Notes under the pieces: generated by a model
Seen by the model: only the letters and a program-made list of their open reading frames with translations
What the model was told of the DNA's origin: nothing
Database searches by the model: none
Part shown: positions 10,101 to 18,321 of the stretch, piece after piece
How the letters are laid out: each line of letters opens with the position of its first letter
Position numbering within the stretch: position 1 is the first letter of the stretch
Made by a program: the position numbers and the translations under genes
DNA from: Fidelibacterota bacterium
GTDB taxonomy: Bacteria > Fidelibacterota > Marinisomatia > Marinisomatales > UBA1611
DNA: 46,683 nucleotides
Direction of reading: 5' to 3'
Assembly (NCBI GenBank): GCA_018649625.1
Contig: JABIHN010000081.1
Location: 1-46,683, forward strand

Positions 10101-10338
10101 AAGTGCTGGGAAATTTCAGTTGAGTTTTGATATTCTAAATTTTGCAAATCTCATTAACGATGGCTGGGGTGTTAGAAAAGTTGCAGATCAATCTGCCCTA
10201 GCGCCACTTTCAGTAACTGAAATAAGCGAAGCTGGAGTGCCAACTTTTGATTTTAATGGTGCCGAATCAACTTTCATCGATGATGCAAGTATCTTTTCAC
10301 GATGGCAAATGCAGATTGGATTAAGATATATTTTCTAA
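7102..10338 (+). CDS. Oar-like TonB-dependent receptor with carboxypeptidase-like domain
   Basis: The 1078-residue outer-membrane protein has a signal peptide (KTTLLTFLVSGLIGQ). A carboxypeptidase-regulatory-like domain spans about residues 28-115 (GGSVTDQDGKLLVGADIV, YTILNMKVGGPYKVTISYIG). A plug covers about 120-245 (FGGRNWLYNNISLDGSYF, FDVREGGFTGAGINTVTKSG), and a long barrel ends in GLRYIF with a terminal Phe. This matches the Oar/OmpA-related receptor group of myxobacteria and Bacteroidota. DLNGDGYSNDLIYIP near residue 930 is a typical Oar loop with Asp/Asn ligands. I chose the ATG at 7102 because GGAG sits 6 bp before it; the ATG at 7090 would place that site inside the gene. A strong terminator follows, so it appears to be a single-gene unit. 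The ligand is unknown. Confidence 0.86.
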   Translation: MNKLVKTTLLTFLVSGLIGQGVTTAGLGGSVTDQDGKLLVGADIVAVYTPTGAQYGAATRSSGAYTILNMKVGGPYKVTISYIGYKSQTLDNISLSLGATERMNFQLSQEAISLGGIEVTAEMDDVMNGDRTGAATFIGAEQVIQMPSIKRSARDLTRMDPRSDGNFSFGGRNWLYNNISLDGSYFNNPFGLDDPAPGGQTNAEPVSFDAIEQVQVSIAPFDVREGGFTGAGINTVTKSGTNTLTASAYSYTRNESFVGNSVSGNDVVANPDLTFNQTGVSVGGPIIKDKVFFFANYEMERRSDPASNFVADRDGDVTFGESRVTAADMDAISARMKDVYDYDTGAYEGYNHETNNDKMLLKLDVNINANHNASFRYSRLDANRDLPPHFVALSYNNTGRGPNSTSLPFENSGYKINNILDSYAGELNSTFGGNIANRFFVSKNKFRDWRTPKSENFPTIQIGEEGTAYATLGHEPFSIHNILDQDVLQITNNLSFFSGNHVFTAGVNYENFKFFNSFNIFRNFFFGLGFTTGLTTFDSVDDFMAATDPSVLDSLGNPTNVDFRGFNGSGDFKGEIIDVSQMAFYGQDEWAVNQNFNLIYGLRVDIPIYNTEPIENPYSTGLSLLDENGEAEVVDQAKLPESKPLYSPRVGFNWDVKGDRSMQIRGGTGIFTGRLPFVWIGNVISNPGANPNLPGDDPTVTDDGVDRPEGEGIQSTLQQSFDLNAMVDDFEWPQIWTTNFAIDMKLPSNMVGTFEMVFGKDLNAIYMRNADLIAPIKNLSDGRPYYGGWGNNELNAMWPGEGAGAYVIDNTDDQNGYNLTLTAQLKKSFGNGFDVSGAYTYLDAQNNLKSTEIASLLWQGQPVQGDPNNPTLAPSEFGNRHRIIATANYRMNWSEKMSTNFGLFFEMAEGNRYTYSGGNRYSHVYSNDLNGDGYSNDLIYIPTDENDIVLTDPTEWDALDAFISQDPYLSENRGNIAERNGLVNPWFSNIDLKVLNEFNTSAGKFQLSFDILNFANLINDGWGVRKVADQSALAPLSVTEISEAGVPTFDFNGAESTFIDDASIFSRWQMQIGLRYIF

Positions 10339-10366
10339 TCTAAAGTCTAAATCTGATTAATCTAGA

Positions 10367-10409
10367 AAAAGGGAAGGTCGATGTTTCGATCTTCCCTTTT
10401 TTCTTTTAT
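10367..10409 (+). terminator. Rho-independent terminator after the Oar-like receptor
   Basis: AAAAGGGAAGGTCGA (10367-10381) pairs with TCGATCTTCCCTTTT (10386-10400) through 15 positions with one G-U wobble and a TGTT loop. A T-rich tail follows. The stem is nearly symmetric and A/T-flanked on both sides, so it could also stop transcription from the other strand. Confidence 0.85.
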
Positions 10410-10909
10410 TTAATTTAGCCTGGATTATTCGCCACAAAATGCCCCGCAAAAAACCCCGTAAAAAACACGGGATGCAAGCACACGGGCTTACAGTTCCGAC
10501 GAATGACGGAGATGCAAGCACACAAAAAACAAAAAAGGCTGATAACAAAGGAGATACAATGAATGATGTATCCATACTTTGTAATTTTATTTTTGTCAAC
10601 ATTTTATCTTTTTTCTTCTTGAAACTTGGCGACCTTCGTGGCTGATGAATTAATGAGGTTAGATATTTCAACAATATTCCAACTTTATAAAAGCCATAGA
10701 ACTTATGTAAAAGCTTATGATTTGTAATTACAGCGCTCAAACTGTTTATTCCTATTTGTTTGTCATAAAGCATTATTGGAATTAGATATGATTAAAAGAC
10801 ATTAAATTCAATGATGTAATAGCCAGAAAATTTATCTAGTTATTATCATTGTAAAAATTTTGTTATCAAAAAAATATTTATTCAATAAAATTTCAATAAG
10901 GAAAAACCT
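10410..10909. other. 500-bp gene-free stretch with a GC-richer patch and a 13-bp direct repeat
   Basis: No convincing gene lies here. From 10433 to 10550 the sequence is less AT-rich than its surroundings and carries GATGCAAGCACAC twice (10471-10483 and 10511-10523, 40 bp apart), plus CCCCG-AAAAAA alternations. At about 10615-10645 the phrase ACTTGGCGACCTTCGTGGC resembles a degenerate intergenic repeat of the CTTTGCG...CTTCGTGG kind seen in many environmental genomes (from memory). The last 250 bp before the ZIP gene are plain AT-rich sequence. Short open frames on both strands cross the terminator or have unnatural composition. Confidence 0.5.
10471..10523. repeat. 13-bp direct repeat pair, GATGCAAGCACAC
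   Basis: Two exact copies, at 10471-10483 and 10511-10523, lie inside the gene-free patch. The spacing of 40 bp (about four helical turns) would place them on the same DNA face, but no binding protein can be named. Confidence 0.6.
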
Positions 10910-11650
10910 GTGTTACTTGGTACAATAATATTTTTCAGTCTATTAGGTAGTCTCGGAGCTGTAGTGCTTTCGGGACTATTTTTACTATTCCCAAATAGAA
11001 TTCAGAATACGCTTATTCCGGGTTTAATTAGTTATGCTACTGGAACGTTATTGGGTACCGCTTTCTTAGGAATGATTCCTCATGCTTTGGAGCATTTACC
11101 TGTTCCAACATTGGCTTTAACTTTATTATTAGGGATTCTTTTATTTTTCATATTAGAAAAATTTGTTGTGTGGCGACATTGCCACAGTCATTCTTGTGAA
11201 GTTCATGAAGCATCAGGTCCATTAATTTTAATCGGAGATTCCTTCCACAGCTTTGTAGATGGGATTTTAATTGCAGGTGCATTTTTATCATCTTATCAAT
11301 TAGGGATTGTAACTGCTGTTTCGGTTATTTTTCATGAAGTTCCACAAGAAGTTGGTGATTTTGCTATTTTATTAAAAAATAAATATTCTAAAAAGAAAGC
11401 ATTTGGGTTAAATATTATTTCAGGGTTAAGCTCAGTAGCGGGTGCAGTTTTAGCTTATATATTGATGGATCAAATGCAGTTTTTAACACCTTATGTTATG
11501 GGAATTGCGGCATCTAGTTTTATTTATATTGCATTAGCAGATTTAATCCCTGATTTGCATAATCATGTTAAGTTTAAAGAAAGTTTAATTCAAGTTATTC
11601 TCTTATCTGCCGGAATATTTACAATATATTTAATGGCATCTTTTAATTAA
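10910..11650 (+). CDS. ZIP-family divalent metal transporter
   Basis: The 246-residue protein has about eight membrane helices. The two ZIP signature helices are clear: [13 protein letters not shown] (TM4; His and Asp ligands) and [14 protein letters not shown] (TM5; HExPQExGDFA). A His-rich loop between TM3 and TM4 ([13 protein letters not shown]) is the usual metal-sensing or delivery loop. It imports zinc or a similar metal into the cytoplasm. The start is a GTG after AATAAGGAAAAA; no ATG gives a full first helix. YidD starts 7 bp downstream and a nucleoside hydrolase overlaps that, so the three are probably co-transcribed, though the functional link is not obvious. The specific metal cannot be decided from sequence. 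Confidence 0.9.
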   Translation: MLLGTIIFFSLLGSLGAVVLSGLFLLFPNRIQNTLIPGLISYATGTLLGTAFLGMIPHALEHLPVPTLALTLLLGILLFFILEKFVVWRHCHSHSCEVHEASGPLILIGDSFHSFVDGILIAGAFLSSYQLGIVTAVSVIFHEVPQEVGDFAILLKNKYSKKKAFGLNIISGLSSVAGAVLAYILMDQMQFLTPYVMGIAASSFIYIALADLIPDLHNHVKFKESLIQVILLSAGIFTIYLMASFN

Positions 11651-11657
11651 ATCACTT

Positions 11658-11891
11658 GTGAAAGTCTTTTCATTTTTACTAAAGATTCCAATTAAATTTT
11701 ACCAATGGTTTATATCGCCAGTCTTTCCAAATTCTTGTCGTTATACACCTACCTGTTCCCATTATGCCGTGAAATCATTAGATGAATGGGGGCCGATAAA
11801 AGGGCTGTGGTTAGCAATAAAAAGAATGAGTCGATGTCACCCTTGGGGTGATAGTGGATATGACCCTGTACCTAAAAAGAAAAATAAATGA
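11658..11891 (+). CDS. yidD: YidD membrane-protein insertion efficiency factor
   Basis: The 77-residue protein has the complete YidD pattern: an amphipathic N-terminus ([12 protein letters not shown]), then [17 protein letters not shown] with the conserved Cys pair, then [20 protein letters not shown] and GYDPVP. YidD helps YidC insert proteins at the inner membrane. It starts at a GTG 7 bp after the ZIP gene and its stop overlaps the next start (ATGA). It is not beside rnpA or yidC, where it usually lies, so it has been relocated in this lineage. Confidence 0.93.
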   Translation: MKVFSFLLKIPIKFYQWFISPVFPNSCRYTPTCSHYAVKSLDEWGPIKGLWLAIKRMSRCHPWGDSGYDPVPKKKNK

Positions 11892-12823
11892 AAAAAATAA
11901 TTTTAGATTGTGATCCAGGTCAGGATGATGCGGTTGCATTAGCGTTAGCCATGGCAGCAAAAGATGAATTTAAATTGTTAGGCGTAACAACCGTTGCAGG
12001 AAATGTGCCCTTGAAATTGACACAAAGAAATGCTCGAATTATGTGCGAAATCTGCCACCGGCCTGATGTGAAAGTTTATGCTGGAGCGGATAAGCCGATA
12101 GTGCAAGAATTAGTCACGGCTGAACATGTGCATGGAAAAAGTGGATTAGATGGGATTGATATTTATGAACCAAATCATCCTTTAGAAGAAAAGCATGCGG
12201 TTGATTTTATAATTGAAGCATGTTTAACTGCGGATGATAATTCTATATTTCTTATTCCAACAGGACCATTAACAAATATTGGTTTAGCGATGAAGCGTGA
12301 GCCTGCAATTCTACCAAAAATCAAAGAAATAGTTTTAATGGGTGGTGCCTTAAAAGAAGCTGGGAATATTACACCATCTGCAGAATTTAATATTTATGTT
12401 GATCCAGAAGCTGCTCAGATTGTTCTCAAGTGTGGACGTCCTATTGTAATGATGAGTTTGGATGTAACTCATCAAGTATTAACTACCAAAAAAAGAGTGG
12501 ATGCAATACGAAATTTGGGTTCAATTGTTGGTCAACAAATTGCATCTTTGATTGAGTTTTTTGAACGATATGATGAAGAAAAGTATCATATTGACGGAGC
12601 CCCGCTTCATGATCCTTGTACAGTTGCATTTTTACTCAAACCTGATTTGTTTTCACTCAAAGAAGTGAATGTAGAAGTGGAAACAAGTGGCAAGTTTACT
12701 CGAGGAGCCACAGTGGTTGATTATTGGGGCGTAACTGATCGTGCCCCAAACGTGAAATGGGCATATGCTGTAAATGATGAAGGCTTTTTTAAATTATTAA
12801 ATGAATACCTTATAAAGTTATAA
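11888..12823 (+). CDS. Nucleoside hydrolase (inosine-uridine preferring family)
   Basis: The 311-residue protein is a typical nucleoside hydrolase, splitting ribonucleosides to base and ribose. The N-terminal calcium motif reads [16 protein letters not shown] (Asp7, Asp9, Asp13, Asp14). [11 protein letters not shown], the central [11 protein letters not shown] and [17 protein letters not shown] are family blocks. [15 protein letters not shown] carries the distal Asp/His pair. DCDPG is closer to RihA/RihB-type pyrimidine enzymes than to the DTDPG type, but substrate choice is not certain. The start overlaps yidD by 4 bp, which suggests translational coupling. The released ribose could feed the pentose-phosphate enzymes encoded near the right end, but that link is inference. 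Confidence 0.92.
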   Translation: MKKIILDCDPGQDDAVALALAMAAKDEFKLLGVTTVAGNVPLKLTQRNARIMCEICHRPDVKVYAGADKPIVQELVTAEHVHGKSGLDGIDIYEPNHPLEEKHAVDFIIEACLTADDNSIFLIPTGPLTNIGLAMKREPAILPKIKEIVLMGGALKEAGNITPSAEFNIYVDPEAAQIVLKCGRPIVMMSLDVTHQVLTTKKRVDAIRNLGSIVGQQIASLIEFFERYDEEKYHIDGAPLHDPCTVAFLLKPDLFSLKEVNVEVETSGKFTRGATVVDYWGVTDRAPNVKWAYAVNDEGFFKLLNEYLIKL

Positions 12824-12827
12824 AAAA

Positions 12828-12860
12828 AGCCCTTTGTAATTTGACAAAGGGCTCTTTTCT
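12828..12860. terminator. Bidirectional terminator between nucleoside hydrolase and fad operon
   Basis: AGCCCTTTGT (12828-12837) and ACAAAGGGCT (12844-12853) form a perfect 10-bp stem with a 6-nt loop. A run of seven A lies on the left, which gives U7 for minus-strand transcripts, and CTCTTTTCT lies on the right. It sits between convergent genes and can serve both. Confidence 0.88.
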
Positions 12861-12883
12861 AACCAACCAAGAAAAGATAAAAA

Positions 12884-15229
12884 TCAGTTACGTAAAGGTT
12901 TCCCTTTTTTAAGCATAAAACTGATTCTATCTTGAGAAAGCTTTTCTCCTGCTAGAGATACAAATGCTTCTCGCTCAATATCTAGGATATATTGTTCGTC
13001 CACCGTTTTTGTGAGGCCTGCTTTGTCTCCACCGGTCAATACGAAAGCAAGCTTTTCACCAATCTTCAAATCATGCTCAGATATTTTCCCCTGCATTTTG
13101 AACCCTTTTAGAGCCATTGACAGTGCAGTGCGCCCACCGGAACCTGGGAGCTTTAAATCATCTCGATAAGTTGGTGGTTCATATCCATTGGCCATCTCGA
13201 CCGCTTTTTCTTTTGCCGTTTGGATTAAATAATCTTTATTTAGAACTATAGTATCGTCTTTTTTGAGATAGCCAAGATGCTTTGCTTCATCTGCGCTAGT
13301 TGCCACTTTTGCAAACCCAACGACTTCAAAAGCTTTTTGTATTTTTTGAAATGCACCCATACGTCCTGTTCCGCCATCCATAGCATTCAAGATCATTCGT
13401 AGATTTCCACCACCACCAGGAATGAGCCCAACGCCCACTTCCACTAGTCCCATGTATGTTTCTGCAGCGACTACACGATGAGCAGCCGGTTGAATAATTT
13501 CTACACCACCACCCAGTGCAAGCTGAAATGGTGCCGCTACAACAGGCCCTTTGGAGAATCGAATTCTCTGAGTCGTGTCCTGAAGAACTTTAATTGCCAT
13601 GATTAATTCATCCCACATTTGGTTTTTACATAAATCCAAAATGAGATTCAAATTTGCTCCGGCGCAGAAATTTGCACCTTGATGACCTAAAACCATTCCT
13701 TTATAATCGCCCTTTTCAATGAGGTCCAAAGCGGTATTTATCATTTCAATATATGAGCCATCGATTGGATTGAGCGTTGGCTGTAAAATAGAATGAAATT
13801 CAACATTTAAAATTCCATCTCCCAGATCATTAATACTGGCGCTCAAATCACGTTTAAGCGTTTTTACACCCGTTTTATGAATAGCAAGATTCAATATTTT
13901 TGGGTTTGATTTTATTACGACGGGCTGTTTCTGAATCGGGCACCAATAGTTTCTTTCACCTTTTTCAATGATATAAAATGATTCTCGACCAGATTCTAAC
14001 ATTTCCAAAATCCAAGATGGTACTTTTTTACCTTCAGATTTCATTCGGTTTACTGATTTTTGAACACCAATAGCATCCCAAGATTCAAATGGACCCATTT
14101 CCCAACCAAACCCCCATTTCATGCCATTATCAATATTAACAATATCGTCAGAAATTTCAGGAATTCGATTTGCGCTATAAATAAGAGTCCGAGCTGTGAT
14201 TTCCCAAAAATATTTACTTCCACGGTCATCCCCATAACAAAGTGCTTTAAGTTTATCAGGAAGTTTTTGATGACCTTTTGCGATTCGGAAGCAATCAAAT
14301 CTGACCTTTTCTTGAGGCGAATATTCACCCGTTTTTAAATCCAACGAAAAAATGGTTTTATCTTCATTTTTTTTATAAAAACCAGCTTTTGTTTTTTGTC
14401 CTAATCGCCCAGAATCAACGAGTTGATCTAAAATATCAGGAATTTTAAACATATCCCGCTCTTCGTCATTTAATACTTTTTCATAGGTTGTTTTTGACAC
14501 ATGTCTCATTGTGTCTAATCCAACAACGTCAGAAGTTCGAAAGGTAGCACTTTTGGGTCGACCAGAAATTGGACCCGTTAATTTATCAACTTCTTCAATT
14601 GTAAATCCTTGTTCAATTGCAAGATTCATGGTAACCATCATTCCAAATACCCCAATCCTGTTTCCAATAAAATTTGGTGTATCTTTTGCATGAACAATCC
14701 CTTTCCCCAGTACTGATTCACCAAATTCAACCATTGTATTATAGGTATCATCGGATGTCTGTTCTCCACGAACTAATTCCAACAGTTGCATATATCTTGG
14801 TGGGTTGAAGAAGTGAGTAATCATAAATCGTTGTTTCAAATCGTCAGGAAGAGTTGCAGTCAAATCAGCTAATGGAATTCCTGAAGTATTGGAGGTAAGA
14901 ATAGCAGTATTCTTTAAGTGGGGAAGAAGGTTATTATAAACTTGTTCTTTAATATCTAATCGTTCCACAACGGCTTCCAAAATCCAATCTACTTCAGTGA
15001 TTTTTTCAATATCATCATCATAGGTGCAAGGCGTGACTAATGCAGCATTTTTGGGTTTATAAAGTGGAGCGGGTTTTAAAGATGTAAGTGAGTCCACTCC
15101 TTTTTTTGCCAATTCATCATTAATATCAAATAGGTAGGATGGAATCCCTGCATTTGCAAGGTGACCTGCAATTTGTGCACCCATCACACCAGCGCCTAAG
15201 ACAGCAACTTTTTCAATTTTTGTAGACAT
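12884..15229 (-). CDS. fadN: 3-hydroxyacyl-CoA dehydrogenase/enoyl-CoA hydratase, FadN type
   Basis: The 781-residue bifunctional enzyme has the dehydrogenase first and the hydratase last, as in Bacillus FadN and opposite to E. coli FadB. The NAD fold begins AVLGAGVMGAQIAGHLANAGI. The dehydrogenase His is in MITHFFNPPRYMQLLE (about residue 138), and the helical half continues to about 400. The crotonase part near residues 490-640 has NFCAGANLNLI, ALGGGVEIIQPAAHRVVAAE and VEVGVGLIPGGGGNLR, including the two Glu residues. It performs the hydration and oxidation steps of beta-oxidation. The start is preceded by TAAGGAAAATC and follows the thiolase stop by 8 bp. It is the last gene of the operon and ends at a strong bidirectional terminator. 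Length and order match FadN closely. Confidence 0.93.
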   Translation of the reverse strand: MSTKIEKVAVLGAGVMGAQIAGHLANAGIPSYLFDINDELAKKGVDSLTSLKPAPLYKPKNAALVTPCTYDDDIEKITEVDWILEAVVERLDIKEQVYNNLLPHLKNTAILTSNTSGIPLADLTATLPDDLKQRFMITHFFNPPRYMQLLELVRGEQTSDDTYNTMVEFGESVLGKGIVHAKDTPNFIGNRIGVFGMMVTMNLAIEQGFTIEEVDKLTGPISGRPKSATFRTSDVVGLDTMRHVSKTTYEKVLNDEERDMFKIPDILDQLVDSGRLGQKTKAGFYKKNEDKTIFSLDLKTGEYSPQEKVRFDCFRIAKGHQKLPDKLKALCYGDDRGSKYFWEITARTLIYSANRIPEISDDIVNIDNGMKWGFGWEMGPFESWDAIGVQKSVNRMKSEGKKVPSWILEMLESGRESFYIIEKGERNYWCPIQKQPVVIKSNPKILNLAIHKTGVKTLKRDLSASINDLGDGILNVEFHSILQPTLNPIDGSYIEMINTALDLIEKGDYKGMVLGHQGANFCAGANLNLILDLCKNQMWDELIMAIKVLQDTTQRIRFSKGPVVAAPFQLALGGGVEIIQPAAHRVVAAETYMGLVEVGVGLIPGGGGNLRMILNAMDGGTGRMGAFQKIQKAFEVVGFAKVATSADEAKHLGYLKKDDTIVLNKDYLIQTAKEKAVEMANGYEPPTYRDDLKLPGSGGRTALSMALKGFKMQGKISEHDLKIGEKLAFVLTGGDKAGLTKTVDEQYILDIEREAFVSLAGEKLSQDRISFMLKKGKPLRN

Positions 15230-15237
15230 GATTTTCC

Positions 15238-16365
15238 TTATCGTTCAATTATGGTTGCGATACCTTGTCCGGATCCGATACACATTGTGGCGAGTCCGGT
15301 TTTGGCATCTTGTTGTTCCATCACATTTAACAAGGTTGTAATAATTCGTGCCCCAGAACAACCCAGTGGATGACCTAAAGCAATCGCACCGCCATTTAGA
15401 TTCACTTTTGATTTATCCCAACCGCCTTGTTCAATCACATAAAGAGATTGGGCAGAGAAAGCTTCATTGAGTTCAATCACATCAATATCATCCAGGGATA
15501 ATCCAGTTTTCTTTAATACTTTGTTTGTGGCTGGAATTGGACCCATGCCCATTCTTTTCCAGTCCACACCAGCAACAGATCTACCTTTTATTGTGGCACG
15601 GATCTTAAGTCCATTTGCCTCCGCAAATTCACGACTAGTAATCAATACAGCAGAAGCACCAATGGAAATTGGGCTTGATGTTGCGGGAGTTATAGTTCCA
15701 TTTTCAATAAAAGCAGGATTCAAACTTTGGATCTTTTCCAGATTTGGTTCTCTCGGACCTTCGTCTTTTTCTACCGTGACTTCACCATAAACATCGATGG
15801 GAATTATTTCATTATCAAAACGACCATTATTCCAGGCATCTAAGGCTTTATTGTGGGATTCCACTGCAAACATTTCTTGTGTATCTCTGGAAATATTTCC
15901 TTCTTCAGCCAAAGTTTCTGCTGTTTCTCCCATACCTATATAATATTCTTGCTCGGCCAATTCAGGGTGAAAATCAGGATTAAAACCGCCCATGGGGACA
16001 GAAAACATATCCTCTACTCCTGCAGCAATTCCGATTTCAATATCTCCCGATTCAATTTTTGTACTGATTTGATGAACCGCATCCATGGAAGAACCACAAA
16101 ATCGGTTTACCACTGATCCACCGGTTGTTTCTGGAATACCAGCGAGTATAGCCACACCTTTCGCCATGAGCATTCCTTGAGGCCCTTCGGGAAAGGCACA
16201 ACCCAAAACGAGATCTTCGATTTTGTCGGGTGAAATATTTTCGTTTCGTGCCAACAATCCTTTTACCACTTGGGCGGTGAGATCGTCTGCGCGGATTCCA
16301 ACAAGATTCCCATTTTTTACGCCGATGGGCGAACGAACGGCATCAATAATAACAGATTCAGACAT
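15238..16365 (-). CDS. fadA: Acetyl-CoA acyltransferase (3-ketoacyl-CoA thiolase)
   Basis: The 375-residue thiolase carries all three active-site blocks: nucleophile Cys90 in VNRFCGSSMDA, His332 in GHPLGCSG and the second Cys362 in MCIGSGQG. It cleaves 3-ketoacyl-CoA to acetyl-CoA and a shortened acyl-CoA, the last step of beta-oxidation, and should work with the FadN-type enzyme encoded 8 bp downstream. The ribosome site AAGGAG before the ATG overlaps the stop codon of the 44-residue gene upstream (TAAGGAG), so its translation is probably coupled to that gene. The FadA versus biosynthetic-thiolase decision rests on context (acyl-CoA dehydrogenase, FadN), which clearly favours degradation. 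Confidence 0.93.
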   Translation of the reverse strand: MSESVIIDAVRSPIGVKNGNLVGIRADDLTAQVVKGLLARNENISPDKIEDLVLGCAFPEGPQGMLMAKGVAILAGIPETTGGSVVNRFCGSSMDAVHQISTKIESGDIEIGIAAGVEDMFSVPMGGFNPDFHPELAEQEYYIGMGETAETLAEEGNISRDTQEMFAVESHNKALDAWNNGRFDNEIIPIDVYGEVTVEKDEGPREPNLEKIQSLNPAFIENGTITPATSSPISIGASAVLITSREFAEANGLKIRATIKGRSVAGVDWKRMGMGPIPATNKVLKKTGLSLDDIDVIELNEAFSAQSLYVIEQGGWDKSKVNLNGGAIALGHPLGCSGARIITTLLNVMEQQDAKTGLATMCIGSGQGIATIIER

Positions 16366-16374
16366 ATTTTCTCC

Positions 16375-16509
16375 TTATGAACGGTTTTCGCGGTGATATA
16401 AAAATTCATTCAAATCAAAATCGTTTAAATGAATAAATGACAATTTTCGTCCCTGTCTTTTTTGTTTGCTTAAATATGGTACGATTTTTTTCAGTGAGGC
16501 TTTTTTCAT
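16375..16509 (-). CDS. Small basic protein (44 aa) inside the beta-oxidation operon
   Basis: This short frame fills the gap between the acyl-CoA dehydrogenase and thiolase genes. It has an ATG at 16509 preceded by AAAAGGAAAATAATT, an excellent ribosome site, and its TAA stop forms part of the thiolase ribosome site (TAAGGAG). The N-terminal half is strongly basic (KKASLKKIV, SKQKRQGRK). The second half is acidic then mixed (IHLNDFDLNEFLYHRENRS). There is no signal peptide, membrane helix or Cys. I do not recognise a family. The fit of start, stop and spacing to both neighbours argues that it is translated. It could be a regulatory peptide, a small subunit that bridges the enzymes, or a lineage-specific protein of unknown role. 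Confidence 0.6.
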   Translation of the reverse strand: MKKASLKKIVPYLSKQKRQGRKLSFIHLNDFDLNEFLYHRENRS

Positions 16510-16522
16510 AATTATTTTCCTT

Positions 16523-18313
16523 TTAGAATGGGTAGTTATTTTTGGTGTACATAAAGTCAGCCAAAGATTGTTTAAGAGAAATTGTATCAGTGTTTAAAGT
16601 CATAATTGATTCCAATGATTGAACAAATTGTGCAGTTTCATTAGGGATATTTTCTTCAAATATTTTATTTAAACAGATATTGGATAAGGACTTGATTTTC
16701 AGAAGTGATTCAGCAGTGAAAATCCGAGTAATTACAGAGCTCATATCGGATATTTCATGATTTGATTGTGATTGTCTTGCTCGAGAGATGACAGAGCCAG
16801 CAGTGTAAATTAAAGTAAAAATATCTGCCAATGCTTCGCTCAGCTGTTGTTGATGTTTTAAATCCTGCCCATATTCACAAAGTGCTTCCTGGAATACAAG
16901 AGATGCAAGCAATTTTGCTGAATCTAACCCGTGAATTTCACGGCCATAGTTTTCTTTTGAAAGAGTTAATATATCTACAGATAAAAAATTGTCCATTTCT
17001 TTTAAAAAATCTCGAAGTGAAATTTCTTCCATCAGAACTTTTTTCATCATATATCCAGTAACAATAGCACGATTTATCTCATTCGTCCCTTCCCAAATTT
17101 GATTAATTCTATCATCACGATATGCCCGAGCCATAGGATATTCTTCAGTAAAACCATATCCACCATGAATTTGAAGAGCTTCATCTACAATAAGATCGGA
17201 TGTTTCACTCCCAAAAACTTTTGCCATAGAAGCTTCAACGGCAAATTTTTCATGTGCTTCACCCATTTTCATATAAAAAGCGGGATCAGATTTATCCAAT
17301 TCATTAATAGAATCCTGGATGAGTCCAACCGTTCTATACAGCATTGAATCTCCAGCATATACGCGAACAGTCATATCTGCAACTTTGCCTTTTATAGAAT
17401 CAAAATACGCGATGGGTTGTCCAAATTGTCGACGATTCAATGCATAATTAATGGCATGTTCAATTCCTAATTTCGATCCACCAATACAAGAAGCTGCTAA
17501 TTTATATCTTCCGATATTTAAAATATTAAAAGCAATGGTAGCACCTTTTCCTACTTTATAGAGTAGGTTTTCAACAGGTACTTTTGCATTGGTAAATTTC
17601 AAAGAAGTTGTGGAAGAACCTTTCATTCCCATCTTTTTTTCTTCAGCACCAACTTCAAATCCTTCTGTATCTCGCTCTACAATAAATCCTGAAAATTTAT
17701 TTCCATCGACTTGAGCCAGAACAGTAAATACACCTGCCCAACTTCCATTACTGATAAATTGTTTTTCTCCATTCATAATATAATGTTTACCATCATCTGA
17801 TAAAACTGCCGTGGTTTTACCTGATAAAGCATCTGAACCTGCAGAAGGTTCTGTTAATGCGTAAGCAGCAACAGTTTCTCCAGTCATAATTGTTGGTAAA
17901 TATTTTTGTTTTTGTTCGGGGGTACCAAAAAAAGTGATTCCCATACTTCCAATTCCAGCTTGAACTGAAAATGTGCATCCAAAAGAGGGTGATCCGCCAC
18001 GAGCCATGGATTCGGCCACGATACAAGATGTGATTTTATCTAAATCAGTTCCACCATATTCTTCGGGTGAATCGACGCCGATGAGTCCCAGTTCGCCCAT
18101 TTCTCTGAGAAGAGATAAACTTAATTTTTTATCAAGTTTATCTATTGCTTCAGCATTTGGTAGGATGCGATCTCGTGCAAATTCCTTAACCATTGTATCA
18201 ATATCTTGATGGTCTTCTGAAAAGGTTTCGCGGCAAAAAATGGTTGTATTTTCAACAGGTGAAACAAGCCATTGGCCACCTTGAAGTTGGGACGATTTGT
18301 TAGTTTCAGTCAT
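16523..18313 (-). CDS. fadE: Acyl-CoA dehydrogenase (FadE-like, extended C-terminus)
   Basis: The 596-residue flavoenzyme oxidises acyl-CoA to trans-2-enoyl-CoA. The ACAD core occupies about residues 25-430: LGLIGVDSPEEYGGTDLD, YALTEPSAGSD for FAD and substrate binding, RRQFGQPIAYFDSIKGKVADM, and QIHGGYGFTEEYPMARAYRD. The catalytic Glu is near residue 408 in QIWEGTNEINR. About 160 further residues form a helical extension, as in Bacillus FadE (594 residues) and the very-long-chain enzymes, so long-chain substrates are likely. It starts 8 bp after the TetR gene and precedes the 44-residue gene. Gene order FadE, FadA, FadN mirrors the parts of the Bacillus fadNAE operon, in reverse order. Confidence 0.93.
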   Translation of the reverse strand: MTETNKSSQLQGGQWLVSPVENTTIFCRETFSEDHQDIDTMVKEFARDRILPNAEAIDKLDKKLSLSLLREMGELGLIGVDSPEEYGGTDLDKITSCIVAESMARGGSPSFGCTFSVQAGIGSMGITFFGTPEQKQKYLPTIMTGETVAAYALTEPSAGSDALSGKTTAVLSDDGKHYIMNGEKQFISNGSWAGVFTVLAQVDGNKFSGFIVERDTEGFEVGAEEKKMGMKGSSTTSLKFTNAKVPVENLLYKVGKGATIAFNILNIGRYKLAASCIGGSKLGIEHAINYALNRRQFGQPIAYFDSIKGKVADMTVRVYAGDSMLYRTVGLIQDSINELDKSDPAFYMKMGEAHEKFAVEASMAKVFGSETSDLIVDEALQIHGGYGFTEEYPMARAYRDDRINQIWEGTNEINRAIVTGYMMKKVLMEEISLRDFLKEMDNFLSVDILTLSKENYGREIHGLDSAKLLASLVFQEALCEYGQDLKHQQQLSEALADIFTLIYTAGSVISRARQSQSNHEISDMSSVITRIFTAESLLKIKSLSNICLNKIFEENIPNETAQFVQSLESIMTLNTDTISLKQSLADFMYTKNNYPF

Positions 18314-18321
18314 AATGTATC

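Noticed and set aside
10439-10645. 68-codon basic open frame on the plus strand (PRKKPRKKHG start)
   Set aside because: The Lys/Arg-rich start arises from A/C-rich low-complexity DNA. There is no ribosome site and the end crosses the intergenic-repeat-like phrase.
10357-10773. 138-codon open frame on the minus strand
   Set aside because: It reads through the terminator stem and the GC-richer patch, has no ribosome site, and its product is a mix of Lys/Arg runs without domain structure. It is better explained as chance.
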